The notes under the pieces: model-generated | What the model saw: the letters and a program-made list of their open reading frames with translations, nothing else | What the model was told of the DNA's origin: nothing | Databases searched by the model: none | Assembly (NCBI RefSeq): GCF_008364795.1 | Contig: NZ_VTTM01000006.1 | Location: 248,001 to 312,000, forward strand | Reading direction: 5' to 3' | Length of the DNA: 64,000 bases | From: Azospirillum oryzae | Lineage (GTDB): Bacteria > Pseudomonadota > Alphaproteobacteria > Azospirillales > Azospirillaceae | Translations under genes and position numbers: made by a program | Shown: positions 38,274-46,540 of the stretch, in pieces | How positions within the stretch are numbered: the first letter of the stretch is position 1 | Layout: each line of letters starts with the position of its first letter

Positions 38274-39014
38274 ATGGATCACATCGACCACGTCCTGATC
38301 GTCGACGACGACCGCGACATCAGGGAACTCGTGTCCGGCTATCTGAAAAGGAATGGCCTGCGCGTGACCCTCGCCGCCGACGGACGGCAGATGCGGTCGT
38401 TCCTGGAGCGCGACCGGGTGGACCTCATCGTGCTCGACATCATGATGCCGGGCGACGACGGGCTGGTTCTGTGCCGGGAGCTTCGTGCCGGCCGGCATGC
38501 CGCGACGCCGGTGCTGATGCTGACCGCGCGCAACGACGAGATGGACCGCATCCTCGGCCTGGAGATGGGAGCCGACGACTATCTGGCGAAGCCGTTCGCG
38601 GCACGCGAGCTGCTGGCGCGCATCAAGGCGATCCTGCGCCGGGCGCGCATGCTGCCGCCCAACCTCCAGATCAGCGAGGCCGGACATCTGCTGAGCTTCG
38701 GCAGCTGGAGGCTCGACACCGTCGCCCGCCATCTGCTCGACCAGGACGGCACGGCCGTCGCGCTGAGCGGTGCCGAATACCGGCTGCTGCGCGTCTTCCT
38801 CGACCACCCGCAACGGGTCCTGTCGCGCGACCAGCTCCTGAACCTGACGCAGGGGCGGGAGGCGGAACTGTTCGAACGGTCGGTCGACCTGCTTGTCAGC
38901 CGGCTCCGACAGCGGCTGCGCGACGACGCGCGCGAGCCCGGCCACATCAAGACGGTCCGCAACGAAGGCTATGTGCTGGCGATGCCGGTCGAGATCACGA
39001 GGACAAGACCATGA
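38274..39014 (+). CDS. OmpR-family response regulator
   Basis: A 246-residue two-component regulator. The receiver domain is at 1-120, with acidic pocket DDD at 11-13, phospho-acceptor Asp55 (IVLDIMMPG) and the conserved Lys in YLAKPF. The winged-helix DNA-binding domain is at about 140-240, with VALSGAEYRLLRVFL, then SVDLLVSRLRQRLRDD and the wing IKTVRNEGYVL. It is translationally coupled to the kinase gene by an ATGA overlap. The motif at 38161-38200 lies 74 bases upstream, and a twin of that motif stands before the hydrolase gene at 42897. Confidence 0.96.
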   Translation: MDHIDHVLIVDDDRDIRELVSGYLKRNGLRVTLAADGRQMRSFLERDRVDLIVLDIMMPGDDGLVLCRELRAGRHAATPVLMLTARNDEMDRILGLEMGADDYLAKPFAARELLARIKAILRRARMLPPNLQISEAGHLLSFGSWRLDTVARHLLDQDGTAVALSGAEYRLLRVFLDHPQRVLSRDQLLNLTQGREAELFERSVDLLVSRLRQRLRDDAREPGHIKTVRNEGYVLAMPVEITRTRP

Positions 39015-40348
39015 AGGGCACGGCCATCAGGGGCGCGGTCCTCCGGTTCCGTCGCTTCTTGCACCCGCCGCGTACCCTGCGCTGGCGGCTGTTCCTGATC
39101 CTCCTGACCGGGCTTGTCCTGGCGCACGGGCTGTCCTTCGGCGCGCTGTTCCTGGAGCGCACCAGTGCCGCCAAGGCGATGATGCTCGGCACGCTGGAGC
39201 AGGATGTGGCGACCTCGGTCGCCCTGCTCGACCGCCTGCCGCCGGAGGAGCGCGGCCGCTGGCTGGCGGTGCTGGAGCGGCGCACCTACCGCTACGAGCT
39301 TGGTCCCGGCCTGCCGGGCATACCGGAGCTGAGCAGCCGCGGCGCGGAGATCGCCCGCGCCATCAACAGCGGTGCCGGCCCCGGCTTCCCAGTGGTGGTC
39401 GAAAGCATTCCGGGTGATCGCCCGCATCTCCAGGCCCATGTCACGCTTCGCGACGGTTCACCAGTGACGATCGACGTGACGCCGGCGCTCATGCCGCTCG
39501 CCGCCTGGCTCCCCCTGCTGCTGGTCGGTCAACTCCTGCTGCTGGTCCTCTGCACCTGGCTTGCCATGCGGCAGGCGATCCGCCCGCTGGCGCGCTTCGC
39601 CAAGGCTGCCGAAACGCTCGACCCCGGCGGCACGTCGGCACGGCTGGAGGAGGACGGCCCGAGCGAGGTCGCCCATGCTGCGACCGCCTTCAACGCCATG
39701 CGGGACAGGATCACCCATTACCTGGAAGAGCGTGTGCGGATCCTCGCCGCCATCTCCCACGACCTGCAGACGCCGATCACCCGCATGGCGCTGCGGGTCG
39801 AGATGGCGGAAGACAGCCCGGAGAAGGAACGGCTGCTCCGGGACCTGTCGCAGATCGAACGGCTGGTGCGCGAAGGTGTGGCCTATGCGCGCAGCGCCCA
39901 TGGCGATGTCGAGACGCCGGCCCGCATCGATGTCGGGTCCTTCGTCGAGAGCCTCGCCTTCGACTATCAGGACATGGGCAAGCCGGTGACCGTCCGCGGG
40001 CTCTCCGGCGCGGTGCTGACAACCCGGCCGCACGCGCTGCGCCGCATCCTGACCAACCTGATCGACAATGCCCTGAAATTCGCCGGAGAGGCCGAGATCA
40101 CGGTGAGCCGGGACGGCGCCGGCCGGATCGGCATCGCGGTCCGCGACACCGGCCTCGGCATTCCCGAGCATCAGCTCGCCGCCGTCCTCCAGCCATTCTA
40201 CCGGCTCGAACAGTCCCGCAACCGTGACTCCGGAGGAACCGGACTGGGGCTGGCCATCGCCCACCAGTTGGCGCTGGCGATCGGCGGGGCGCTGACACTG
40301 CGGAACCGGCCGGCGGGCGGCCTCTGTGCCGAGGTGACGCTCGGCTGA
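39011..40348 (+). CDS. Sensor histidine kinase
   Basis: A 445-residue membrane kinase. TM1 is at about 25-47, a periplasmic sensor of about 115 residues follows, TM2 is at about 165-187, then HAMP. The HisKA domain has ISHDLQTPITRMAL with phospho-acceptor His250. The ATPase domain has the N box LIDNALKFAGE, G1 DTGLGIPEHQ, F box FYRLEQS and G2 GGTGLGLAIAHQLA. The ATG at 39011 overlaps the regulator stop by four bases. The open frame extends far upstream but is non-coding there. The signal is unknown; the EnvZ/RstB-like layout suggests a periplasmic cue. Confidence 0.95.
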   Translation: MKGTAIRGAVLRFRRFLHPPRTLRWRLFLILLTGLVLAHGLSFGALFLERTSAAKAMMLGTLEQDVATSVALLDRLPPEERGRWLAVLERRTYRYELGPGLPGIPELSSRGAEIARAINSGAGPGFPVVVESIPGDRPHLQAHVTLRDGSPVTIDVTPALMPLAAWLPLLLVGQLLLLVLCTWLAMRQAIRPLARFAKAAETLDPGGTSARLEEDGPSEVAHAATAFNAMRDRITHYLEERVRILAAISHDLQTPITRMALRVEMAEDSPEKERLLRDLSQIERLVREGVAYARSAHGDVETPARIDVGSFVESLAFDYQDMGKPVTVRGLSGAVLTTRPHALRRILTNLIDNALKFAGEAEITVSRDGAGRIGIAVRDTGLGIPEHQLAAVLQPFYRLEQSRNRDSGGTGLGLAIAHQLALAIGGALTLRNRPAGGLCAEVTLG

Positions 40349-40355
40349 CCGGGGG

Positions 40356-40997
40356 CTAACCGTTTCCGAAGGCGGTGGTGAAGACGGTCCAGCGCTCCTC
40401 GAACAGCCGCAAGAGGGAGGGCGCATCCGCCGCCGCGTCTTCGCCGAGCCGCAGGCGGTTGTTCACGCCCTCCAGCAGGTCGATCAGGATCCCGCAGACC
40501 GAAGCCGGATCGCCGGGTCGCAGTTCGCCCGCCGCTTGCGCAGTCGAAACGAGCCCGACCAGCGGTTCCAGGGCATCGCGTGACCAGGATGCCAGCCGCT
40601 CCCGAAGAACCGGCGAAACCGCGGCCTCGGCGCTGACGGAGAGATAGAAGGCGGCGTAGTCGCGCGACGACCCGATCTCGACATAGTGGAACGCGGCGCG
40701 GCGCAGCGCGTCGAGCGCCCTACCCTCGCCGGCGGCAGCGGACAGCAGGGCTTCGCGGAACCGCACGACGTCACGCCCGACCACGGCCTCAAGAAGGGCG
40801 GCCTTGTTGGGGTAACGGCGGTAAAGCGTGTGCTTGGACACACCGAGTTCTGCCGCAATCTCCTCCAAACCGCTGTTGGCGACGCCCTTGCGGCAGAAGA
40901 CGGCCCTGGCGCCATCGAGGATGCGCGCATCGATGGCCGCTGCCTGCTCCCTGGTCGGTCTCCCTCCGGGCTTGCGTCCACCGATGTCCACGCTCAC
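40356..40997 (-). CDS. TetR/AcrR-family repressor
   Basis: A 213-residue regulator. The N-terminal HTH is at about 25-70: ILDGARAVFCRKGVANSGL, then EEIAAELGVSKHTLYRRYPNK. A helical ligand-binding domain with the TetR_C pattern follows. It diverges from the ABC-F gene. A 12-4-12 perfect palindrome lies between them, 65 bases from the TetR start and 24 bases from the ABC-F start, so it very likely represses both. The inducer is unknown but may be the drug countered by the ABC-F protein. It is convergent with the kinase gene (7-base gap). Confidence 0.93.
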   Translation of the reverse strand: MSVDIGGRKPGGRPTREQAAAIDARILDGARAVFCRKGVANSGLEEIAAELGVSKHTLYRRYPNKAALLEAVVGRDVVRFREALLSAAAGEGRALDALRRAAFHYVEIGSSRDYAAFYLSVSAEAAVSPVLRERLASWSRDALEPLVGLVSTAQAAGELRPGDPASVCGILIDLLEGVNNRLRLGEDAAADAPSLLRLFEERWTVFTTAFGNG

Positions 40998-41061
40998 GTC
41001 CTTTCAATTCTCTACCCACCGCCAAAACAGCACAGGATCGTTGCGTTTTCCACCACCACCT

Positions 41062-41089
41062 GATATCAGCACGTATGCGTGCTGATATC
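41062..41089. promoter_or_regulatory. TetR operator: perfect 12-4-12 palindrome
   Basis: GATATCAGCACG - TATG - CGTGCTGATATC, centred between the divergent TetR and ABC-F genes and ending 23 bases before the ABC-F ATG. Perfect 12-bp arms so close to a start codon are strong evidence for a repressor site, and the neighbouring TetR protein is the obvious ligand. Confidence 0.85.
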
Positions 41090-41112
41090 TCGAATCCAAC
41101 AAGGGGTGACGC

Positions 41113-42711
41113 ATGGCGGCCATTTCCCTGTCCCGGATCAGTTGGGTGACGCCAGATGGCCACGGTGTCCTGACCGGTCTCGACCTGAATTTCGGACAAG
41201 AGCGCACCGGCCTCGTCGGACGGAACGGCATCGGCAAGACAACCGTGCTGAAACTCATCACGGGAGAACTCAAGCCAATGACCGGCAGCGTCCGGGTCAC
41301 CGGCACGCTCGGCCAGTTGAAACAGGTGGTCAAACCCGGCGAGCGGGAAACGGTGGCCGACCTGTTCGGCGTGACCGGGGCGCTCGCCCTCCTGCGCCGC
41401 GCCGAGGCCGGGACGGCAAGCGTGGAGGAACTGGCGGACGCCGATTGGACGCTGGCGGAGCGCATCACCGCCGCCTTGGCCCGCGTCGGGCTCGATGCCG
41501 GTCCCGATACCCGGCTGGCGGAACTTTCGGGCGGCCAGCGGACGCGCGCCAGCCTTGCCGCGGCGGTCTTCGCCGCACCCGATTTCCTGCTGCTTGACGA
41601 ACCGACCAACAATCTCGACCGCTCCGGCCACGACGCGGTGGTCGCCCTCCTCGCCGGCTGGCGGGCCGGAGCGATCGTGGTCAGCCACGACCGCGAGCTT
41701 CTCAACCAGATGGACTCAATCATTGAACTGACCTCGCTGGGCGCGACGCGCTACGGCGGCAACTGGACGCACTTTCGCGAGCGCAAGGCGACGGAACTGG
41801 AAGCGGCACAGCAGGACGTGGCCCACGCGGAAAGGCAGGCGGCGGAGGTCCGGCGCAAGGCGCAGCTTGCGGCGGAACGGAAGGATCGGCGCGATACGGC
41901 CGGGTCACGGAAGGCGGCACAAGGAGGTATGCCCCGCATCCTCCTGGGCGCACGCAAGAGCAACGCCGAGGCAAGCCGGGGTGCCGGCGCCAAACTGGCC
42001 GACCGCCAGCGGGCGGAGGCCCAGGCCGCACTCGCCTCGGCGCGGTCCCGCATCGAGATCCTGCAGGACCTCTCGGTGGCGCTGACACCCACCGGGCTTC
42101 CGGCCAACCGGACCGTCCTGCGGCTGGATGGCGTCACGGCAGGCCATGACCCGGACCATCCGATCATCCGTGATTTTTCATTCACGATGGAGGGGCCGGA
42201 ACGGGTCGCCATCGTCGGACCGAACGGATCGGGCAAGACGACGCTGCTGATGCTGATCGCCGGCGGGATCGCGCCGATCCGGGGAACGATGTCGGTCGCC
42301 GTCGACTTCGCCATGTTGGACCAGCGCGTCGGCATCCTCGATCCCGCCGCGTCGATCCTCGATAACTTCAAACGCATCAATCCCGGCGCAACCGACAATG
42401 CCTGCCGGGCAGCACTCGCCCGCTTCCTGTTCCGGGCGGACGCGGCCCTGCAACAGGTCGGGACGCTGAGCGGCGGACAGATGCTGCGCGCCGGACTCGC
42501 TTGCACGCTGGGCGGATCGCGGCCACCGGCGCTGCTGATCCTGGACGAACCGACCAATCACCTGGACATCGAATCGGTCGAAGCCATGGAGGCGGGGCTG
42601 AGATCCTATGACGGTGCCATCCTGCTGGTCAGCCATGACGAGACCTTCATGACCAACATCGGCATCGAACGGCGGCTGAGCCTCGGCCCACGGGGAGGCG
42701 GGAGCGCTTAG
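41113..42711 (+). CDS. ABC-F family ATPase (ribosome-associated)
   Basis: A 532-residue soluble protein with two ABC domains and no membrane segments. Domain 1 has Walker A GRNGIGKTT, signature LSGGQRTRASLAA and Walker B DFLLLDEPTNNLD. A charged linker (P-site tRNA-interaction motif region, about 225-320) is coiled-coil-like and rich in Arg/Ala/Glu. Domain 2 has GPNGSGKTT, LSGGQMLRAGLAC and LLILDEPTNHLD. ABC-F proteins work on the ribosome, in translation factor roles or in protecting it from antibiotics. Dedicated TetR control favours a resistance or stress role over housekeeping. It ends in TAG. Confidence 0.93.
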   Translation: MAAISLSRISWVTPDGHGVLTGLDLNFGQERTGLVGRNGIGKTTVLKLITGELKPMTGSVRVTGTLGQLKQVVKPGERETVADLFGVTGALALLRRAEAGTASVEELADADWTLAERITAALARVGLDAGPDTRLAELSGGQRTRASLAAAVFAAPDFLLLDEPTNNLDRSGHDAVVALLAGWRAGAIVVSHDRELLNQMDSIIELTSLGATRYGGNWTHFRERKATELEAAQQDVAHAERQAAEVRRKAQLAAERKDRRDTAGSRKAAQGGMPRILLGARKSNAEASRGAGAKLADRQRAEAQAALASARSRIEILQDLSVALTPTGLPANRTVLRLDGVTAGHDPDHPIIRDFSFTMEGPERVAIVGPNGSGKTTLLMLIAGGIAPIRGTMSVAVDFAMLDQRVGILDPAASILDNFKRINPGATDNACRAALARFLFRADAALQQVGTLSGGQMLRAGLACTLGGSRPPALLILDEPTNHLDIESVEAMEAGLRSYDGAILLVSHDETFMTNIGIERRLSLGPRGGGSA

Positions 42712-42767
42712 CCTCCGCCGGCATCGACGATCCGGAACGGGATCGGGACGGTCACCCCCGTCGGGAC

Positions 42768-42807
42768 TTTGTATCCCATTGTATCCGATGGGCAGGACGA
42801 TACAGAC
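42768..42807. promoter_or_regulatory. Second copy of the 40-bp motif, before the Tat-exported hydrolase
   Basis: TTTGTA-N6-TGTATC-N13-GATACAGAC, with every half-site and both spacers equal in length to the copy at 38161-38200. It ends 89 bases before the hydrolase start. The spacers differ in sequence, so conservation is confined to the half-sites, as expected of a protein-binding site. Confidence 0.7.
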
Positions 42808-42896
42808 GCTTTCACCATGCCCCATGGCCCGACATGCGGGGGATACATCGGCATCGGATGTTGCCGCCAGGAATGAACGCATCAAAGGAGAAATCG

Positions 42897-43973
42897 ATGG
42901 CACGGGACATAGAGACGGAGACCGTCGGCACGGCCCTGGTCGACCATGGGCGGCGGCGCTTCATCGGCACGGCGACCCTCGCAGCCGCGGCGGCCAGCCT
43001 CGGGCTGGGAATGGGACGGGCGGAGGCAGCGGAACCACCCACGGCCCGGTCGACGGCGGGATCCCCCTTGCCCACCGGCTTCAAATCGCTGAAGCAGATC
43101 GATGCCGGACCGCTCAACATCGGCTACGCCGAGGATGGTCCCGCCGACGGGCCGGTGGTTCTCCTCCTCCACGGCTGGCCCTATGACATCCACAGCTATG
43201 TGGAGGTGGCCCCAATCCTCGCGGCGGCCGGCTACCGTGTCATCGTCCCTCATCTGCGCGGCTACGGCACGACGCGCTTCCTGTCCGCCGCGACGCCGCG
43301 CAACGGCCAGCAGGCAGCCATCGCCGCCGACATGATCGCCCTGATGGATGCGCTGAAAATTCAGAGCGCTATACTTGGCGGCTACGATTGGGGCGCCAGG
43401 ACGGCGAACATCATGGCCGCACTCTGGCCGGAACGCTGCAAGGGCATGGTTTCGGTGAGCGGCTATCTGATCGGCAGTCAGGACCTCAACCGGGCGCCGC
43501 TGCCTCCCAAGGCGGAGTTGCAATGGTGGTATCAGTATTACTTCGCGACCGAACGCGGCCGGGCCGGCTACGCGAAGTATACGCACGACTTCGCCCGGCT
43601 CATCTGGCAACTCGCCTCTCCCAACTGGTCCTTCGACGACGCCACGTTCGAACGGTCTGCGGTTTCCCTCGACAATCCGGACCATGTCGACATCAGCATC
43701 CATAACTATCGCTGGCGGCTCGGCCTTGCGGAGGGGGAAGCGCAGTATGATGCGCTTGAACGGGCGCTGGCGGCCTTCCCGACCATCAAGGTTCCGACGA
43801 TCACCATGGAAGGCGACGCCAATGGCGCGCCACACCCGGAACCGGACATGTACCGTGCGAAGTTCACCAGCCGGTACGAGCATCGGCTGATCACCGGCGG
43901 CATCGGTCACAACCTGCCGCAGGAGGCGCCGAAGGCCCTCGCCCAGGCCGTGTTGGACGTCGGCAAAGCCTGA
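42897..43973 (+). CDS. Tat-exported epoxide-hydrolase-like alpha/beta-hydrolase
   Basis: A 358-residue hydrolase with a twin-arginine signal (GRRRFIGTATLAAAAASLG; cleavage near AEAAEPP). The oxyanion motif is LLLHGWPYDIHSY, and the nucleophile motif GGYDWGARTA has Asp instead of Ser, the mark of epoxide hydrolases and haloalkane dehalogenases. The base His is in ITGGIGHNLPQEAP. The ATG at 42897 follows a perfect AAAGGAG. Two upstream ATGs lack one. Export in folded form to the periplasm suggests detoxification of an external substrate. The upstream motif ties it to the two-component system 4.6 kb to the left. Confidence 0.9.
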   Translation: MARDIETETVGTALVDHGRRRFIGTATLAAAAASLGLGMGRAEAAEPPTARSTAGSPLPTGFKSLKQIDAGPLNIGYAEDGPADGPVVLLLHGWPYDIHSYVEVAPILAAAGYRVIVPHLRGYGTTRFLSAATPRNGQQAAIAADMIALMDALKIQSAILGGYDWGARTANIMAALWPERCKGMVSVSGYLIGSQDLNRAPLPPKAELQWWYQYYFATERGRAGYAKYTHDFARLIWQLASPNWSFDDATFERSAVSLDNPDHVDISIHNYRWRLGLAEGEAQYDALERALAAFPTIKVPTITMEGDANGAPHPEPDMYRAKFTSRYEHRLITGGIGHNLPQEAPKALAQAVLDVGKA

Positions 43974-44083
43974 CCAAGGCTTGGCCGCAAAAGTCGCATT
44001 GGCTTTGCGGTTGGATGTCGACAATGCGGATGCCGATTGAGTTCGCAGCCGGCGCCGGCCAAGAGCCCGAAACCGCCTGATGG

Positions 44084-44575
44084 TCACGAACCCTGCTCTG
44101 CGGCCCCCTGCCCGAGGGTATGGAGGACAGGTGGCTGCGGCAGGCCGAGCATGGATGCCATGCTGCGGCGATGGCGGACAATGTCGGCCAGGGTGTAGTC
44201 GTCGAGGACGGCCAGGAAGGCCTGCAACGCCTCATGCAGGGCGCTGCGCAGGTTGCAGGCCGGACTCAGTCGACAGAGGGGCGGGTCCTGCAACGCGCCC
44301 ATGCAGTCGACGATGGCCATTTCCTCTTCGGTGTAGCGGACGACGTCGCCGATCCGGATTAGCTCGGCCGGACGACCGAGGCGCAGTCCGCCGTTCCGTC
44401 CCCTCACGGTTTCGATATAGCCGCCACGCCCGAGATCGTTCGCCACCTTCATCAGATGGTTTTTCGAAATGCCATACACCTGCGCAACCTCGCTGATGGT
44501 CGGCAACCCCTCCTGCCTCACAGCGAGGTACATGAGCAGGCGCAGAGCATAATCCGTATAGCTCGACAAGCGCAT
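44084..44575 (-). CDS. NsrR-like Rrf2-family regulator
   Basis: About 163 residues. The winged helix has MRLSSYTDYALRLLMYLAVR, then ISEVAQVYGISKNHLMKVAND and the wing TVRGRNGGLRLGRP. Three cysteines in the order C-x(8-10)-C-x5-C (VDCMGALQDPPLCRLSPAC) match the iron-sulfur ligands of NsrR, the nitric-oxide sensor. The ATG at 44575 gives the canonical N terminus. An upstream ATG adds 24 unrelated residues. It is convergent with the hydrolase gene. An alternative oxidase gene, a classic NsrR target in other bacteria, lies 2.9 kb away. Confidence 0.88.
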   Translation of the reverse strand: MRLSSYTDYALRLLMYLAVRQEGLPTISEVAQVYGISKNHLMKVANDLGRGGYIETVRGRNGGLRLGRPAELIRIGDVVRYTEEEMAIVDCMGALQDPPLCRLSPACNLRSALHEALQAFLAVLDDYTLADIVRHRRSMASMLGLPQPPVLHTLGQGAAEQGS

Positions 44576-44681
44576 CGCCGACCAAACCTGCATAAATTCT
44601 ACATCAATATATTCGTGCTTCTTGGATTCTGCAATCGACCGTTCCATTCCGTCCGGGCGGAACGCCGGCCGAAAACGCGGT

Positions 44682-44780
44682 TCAATGGGCGCCGCCCCCG
44701 CCCAAATGGTCGGGCTTCTTCAGCAGGGTCGCCAGGACGATCCTGACGGGAATGCGCTGCACGATCCTGGTGACGTTGGC
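44682..44780 (-). pseudogene. C-terminal scrap of an HlyD/EmrA-type membrane fusion protein
   Basis: Read leftwards, about 30 codons end in NVTRIVQRIPVRIVLATL and a His/Gly tail before TGA at 44682. The VQRIPVRI string is the usual C-terminal strand of EmrA-like adaptor proteins of drug efflux pumps. Nothing upstream continues the gene, so this is a remnant of a deleted efflux operon. The remainder of the gap 44781-45032 holds only an unremarkable 55-codon frame at 44799-44966. Confidence 0.55.
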
Positions 44781-45032
44781 GGTGGCAGGCTGTCGACATG
44801 GCCCCTCAGTTCGTCGCCGGGGAAGCCGCCAGCCGCGCTCTCCACCCCTTCATCGACCTGCTTGCCGTCCATTTCGCCCGCCATCGGGAATGGCTGAACC
44901 CCTTCGACTCCACCTCCACGCTGTCAGAAGCTGGCCCCGAAGGGTCGCCCTTGTACAGGGACTGAGCAGCCATGCAGGAGGCTTGAACCCGCATCGCCGC
45001 CTGATGATGCAGCATCCTCACCCGGCGACATT

Positions 45033-45057
45033 AACACGGATAGATTCAGTCTTCGTT
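45033..45057. promoter_or_regulatory. Rrf2-type operator copy 1 (AACACGGAT-N7-GTCTTCGTT)
   Basis: A 9-7-9 imperfect inverted repeat, the first of two tandem copies before the SDR gene. The left half AACACGGAT is shared base for base with the copy before the Rrf2 gene at 46491. Start-to-start distance to copy 2 is 41 bases, about four helical turns, so dimers would sit on one face of the DNA. Confidence 0.7.
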
Positions 45058-45073
45058 TCTGCTTGCTCCGTTA

Positions 45074-45098
45074 AACACGGACTGATATGGTCTGCGTT
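45074..45098. promoter_or_regulatory. Rrf2-type operator copy 2 (AACACGGAC-N7-GTCTGCGTT)
   Basis: The second tandem copy of the 9-7-9 dyad, 109 bases before the SDR start codon. The half-sites match copy 1 at all but two positions, while the N7 centre differs. Confidence 0.7.
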
Positions 45099-45207
45099 AT
45101 CGGGTGAGCAGACGAATTACGGTGATCCGCAGGATCCGAACGCTCGCCGCCGCCATTCCCGGCGTTTCAATCGGGCACCGGATGCCCATCGGACAAAAGA
45201 GGGACTC

Positions 45208-45963
45208 ATGAAAATCGTCGTCATCGGTGGAACGGGACTGATCGGTTCCAAGCTTGTCGCCACTCTGAGCGCCAGCGGCCACGAGGTCGTTGCCGCCTCG
45301 CCCAGCAAGGGCGTGAACACCATCACCGGCGAGGGATTGGCCGGCGCGCTGGCCGGGGCCGGGGTGGTCGTCGACGTGTCCAATGCCCCGTCCTTCGACG
45401 AATCGGTCGTGACTGATTTCTTCCGGACCTCCGGCACCAATCTGGCCGCTGCCGAAGCGAAGGCCGGCGTCCGCCACCATGTTGCCCTCTCGATCGTCGG
45501 CACCGACCGCGTCTCCGACCTCGGTTATTTTCGTGCGAAGGTAGAGCAGGAGCGGCTGATCGCGCGGTCCGGCATTCCCTACACCATCGTCCGCGCCACC
45601 CAGTTCCTGGAATTCCTCGCCGGCATAGCCGACGGCCATACCGACGGCGACCGGGTACGGTTGGCGCCGGTGCAGTTCCAACCGATCGCCGCGGACGATG
45701 TGGCCGCCATTCTGGCCGAAACCGCGCTTGCGCCGCCGCTCGACGGACACATCGACATCGCAGGTCCGGACCGCGGCCCCTTTGCCGAAATCATCGGCCG
45801 CTATCTGGAGGCGGTGGGCGATCGTCGCACCGCCGTCGGCGATCCGGCAGCCCGCTATTTCGGCGGCAGCGTCACCGAACTCTCCCTGGTCCCCACCGGT
45901 CCGTCCCGCCTTGGCCACATTGGTCTGAACGATTGGCTCGAACGGTCCCGGATGGGTGGCTGA
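45208..45963 (+). CDS. NAD(P)-binding atypical SDR (NmrA-like) oxidoreductase
   Basis: A 251-residue Rossmann-fold protein. The glycine motif is VVIGGTGLIGSKLVATL at the N terminus, with GVRHHVALSIVGTDR as the strand that normally holds the catalytic Ser and FRAKVEQERLIARSGIPYTIVRATQF as the conserved middle. It lacks a clear YxxxK, as atypical SDRs of the NmrA/quinone-oxidoreductase 2 type often do. The ATG follows AGAGGGAC. The open frame upstream is not coding. It heads a cluster with the cupin and Rrf2 genes, with two operator copies upstream, so a redox or electrophile response is likely. Confidence 0.87.
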   Translation: MKIVVIGGTGLIGSKLVATLSASGHEVVAASPSKGVNTITGEGLAGALAGAGVVVDVSNAPSFDESVVTDFFRTSGTNLAAAEAKAGVRHHVALSIVGTDRVSDLGYFRAKVEQERLIARSGIPYTIVRATQFLEFLAGIADGHTDGDRVRLAPVQFQPIAADDVAAILAETALAPPLDGHIDIAGPDRGPFAEIIGRYLEAVGDRRTAVGDPAARYFGGSVTELSLVPTGPSRLGHIGLNDWLERSRMGG

Positions 45964-46036
45964 TCGACGTTCCTCCAGATTGGCGTCCGTTACCCGGTGC
46001 CCATCCAACACCATCGATCACTGAAGGACCAGAACC

Positions 46037-46453
46037 ATGAAGCGCTTTCTAGCCCCACTCCTGGTTGCGACCCTGCCGTTCGCCACGGCTCTCGCCGATA
46101 CTCCCCAATCGAAAAATGCCAAGGTGACCCTGGTTTACGAACACGCGCTGCCCGACGTGCCCGGCAAAAGCGTCAAGGGCGTGCTGGTCGAATATGGTCC
46201 GGGCGGCTATTCGCCTGCCCATACCCATGCGAAGTCGGCGCTCATCTACGCCACCGTCTTGGAGGGAGCTATCCGCAGCAAGGTCAATGACGGCCCGACC
46301 AAGACCTATCGGGTGGGCGAGAACTTCACCGAACTGCCGGGCGACCACCATGGGGTCAGCGCCAACGCCAGCGACACCCGGCCGGCGAAGCTCCTCGCGG
46401 TCTTCGTCGTGGACGCCGCGGATTCGGAGCTGACCACGCCGGACAAGAGGTGA
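46037..46453 (+). CDS. Secreted cupin-domain protein
   Basis: A 138-residue protein with a Sec signal peptide (cleavage near TALADTPQ) and a single cupin barrel. The metal-binding motif region is GYSPAHTHAKSALIYATVLEG, and the second motif region ends ELPGDHHGVSANAS. His residues at both motifs could bind a metal. It follows the SDR gene after 73 bases, same direction. Small periplasmic cupins of this type often travel with SDR and Rrf2 genes, but their reaction is unknown. Confidence 0.87.
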   Translation: MKRFLAPLLVATLPFATALADTPQSKNAKVTLVYEHALPDVPGKSVKGVLVEYGPGGYSPAHTHAKSALIYATVLEGAIRSKVNDGPTKTYRVGENFTELPGDHHGVSANASDTRPAKLLAVFVVDAADSELTTPDKR

Positions 46454-46490
46454 CGAAGGAATTGCGGAACAGGGACGGCTTGCGCTTTGA

Positions 46491-46515
46491 AACACGGATG
46501 ACTAACGTCCCCGTT
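46491..46515. promoter_or_regulatory. Rrf2-type operator copy 3 (AACACGGAT-N7-GTCCCCGTT)
   Basis: The third copy of the 9-7-9 dyad, ending 25 bases before the Rrf2 start codon, a position suited to autorepression. It shares AACACGGA, GTC and CGTT with the two copies 1.4 kb upstream, at identical spacing. Confidence 0.72.
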
Positions 46516-46540
46516 CCTTTGCATCCTGTCGGAACCAGCC

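Noticed and set aside
37820..39010. Long open frame upstream of the histidine kinase that would fuse 397 residues to its N terminus
   Set aside because: It runs in another frame through the end of the hydrolase gene region and the response regulator. Its translation is Arg/Pro/Gly-rich shadow sequence, and a coupled ATG at 39011 explains the kinase.
44799..44966. 55-codon plus-strand frame (APQFVAGEAASRALHPF start)
   Set aside because: No ribosome-binding site, no recognised motif, and it lies between degraded gene remnants; probably chance.
45031..45080. Simple direct repeat TTAA(A)CACGG
   Set aside because: The similarity is better explained as the left halves of two full 9-7-9 dyad operators, reported as such.
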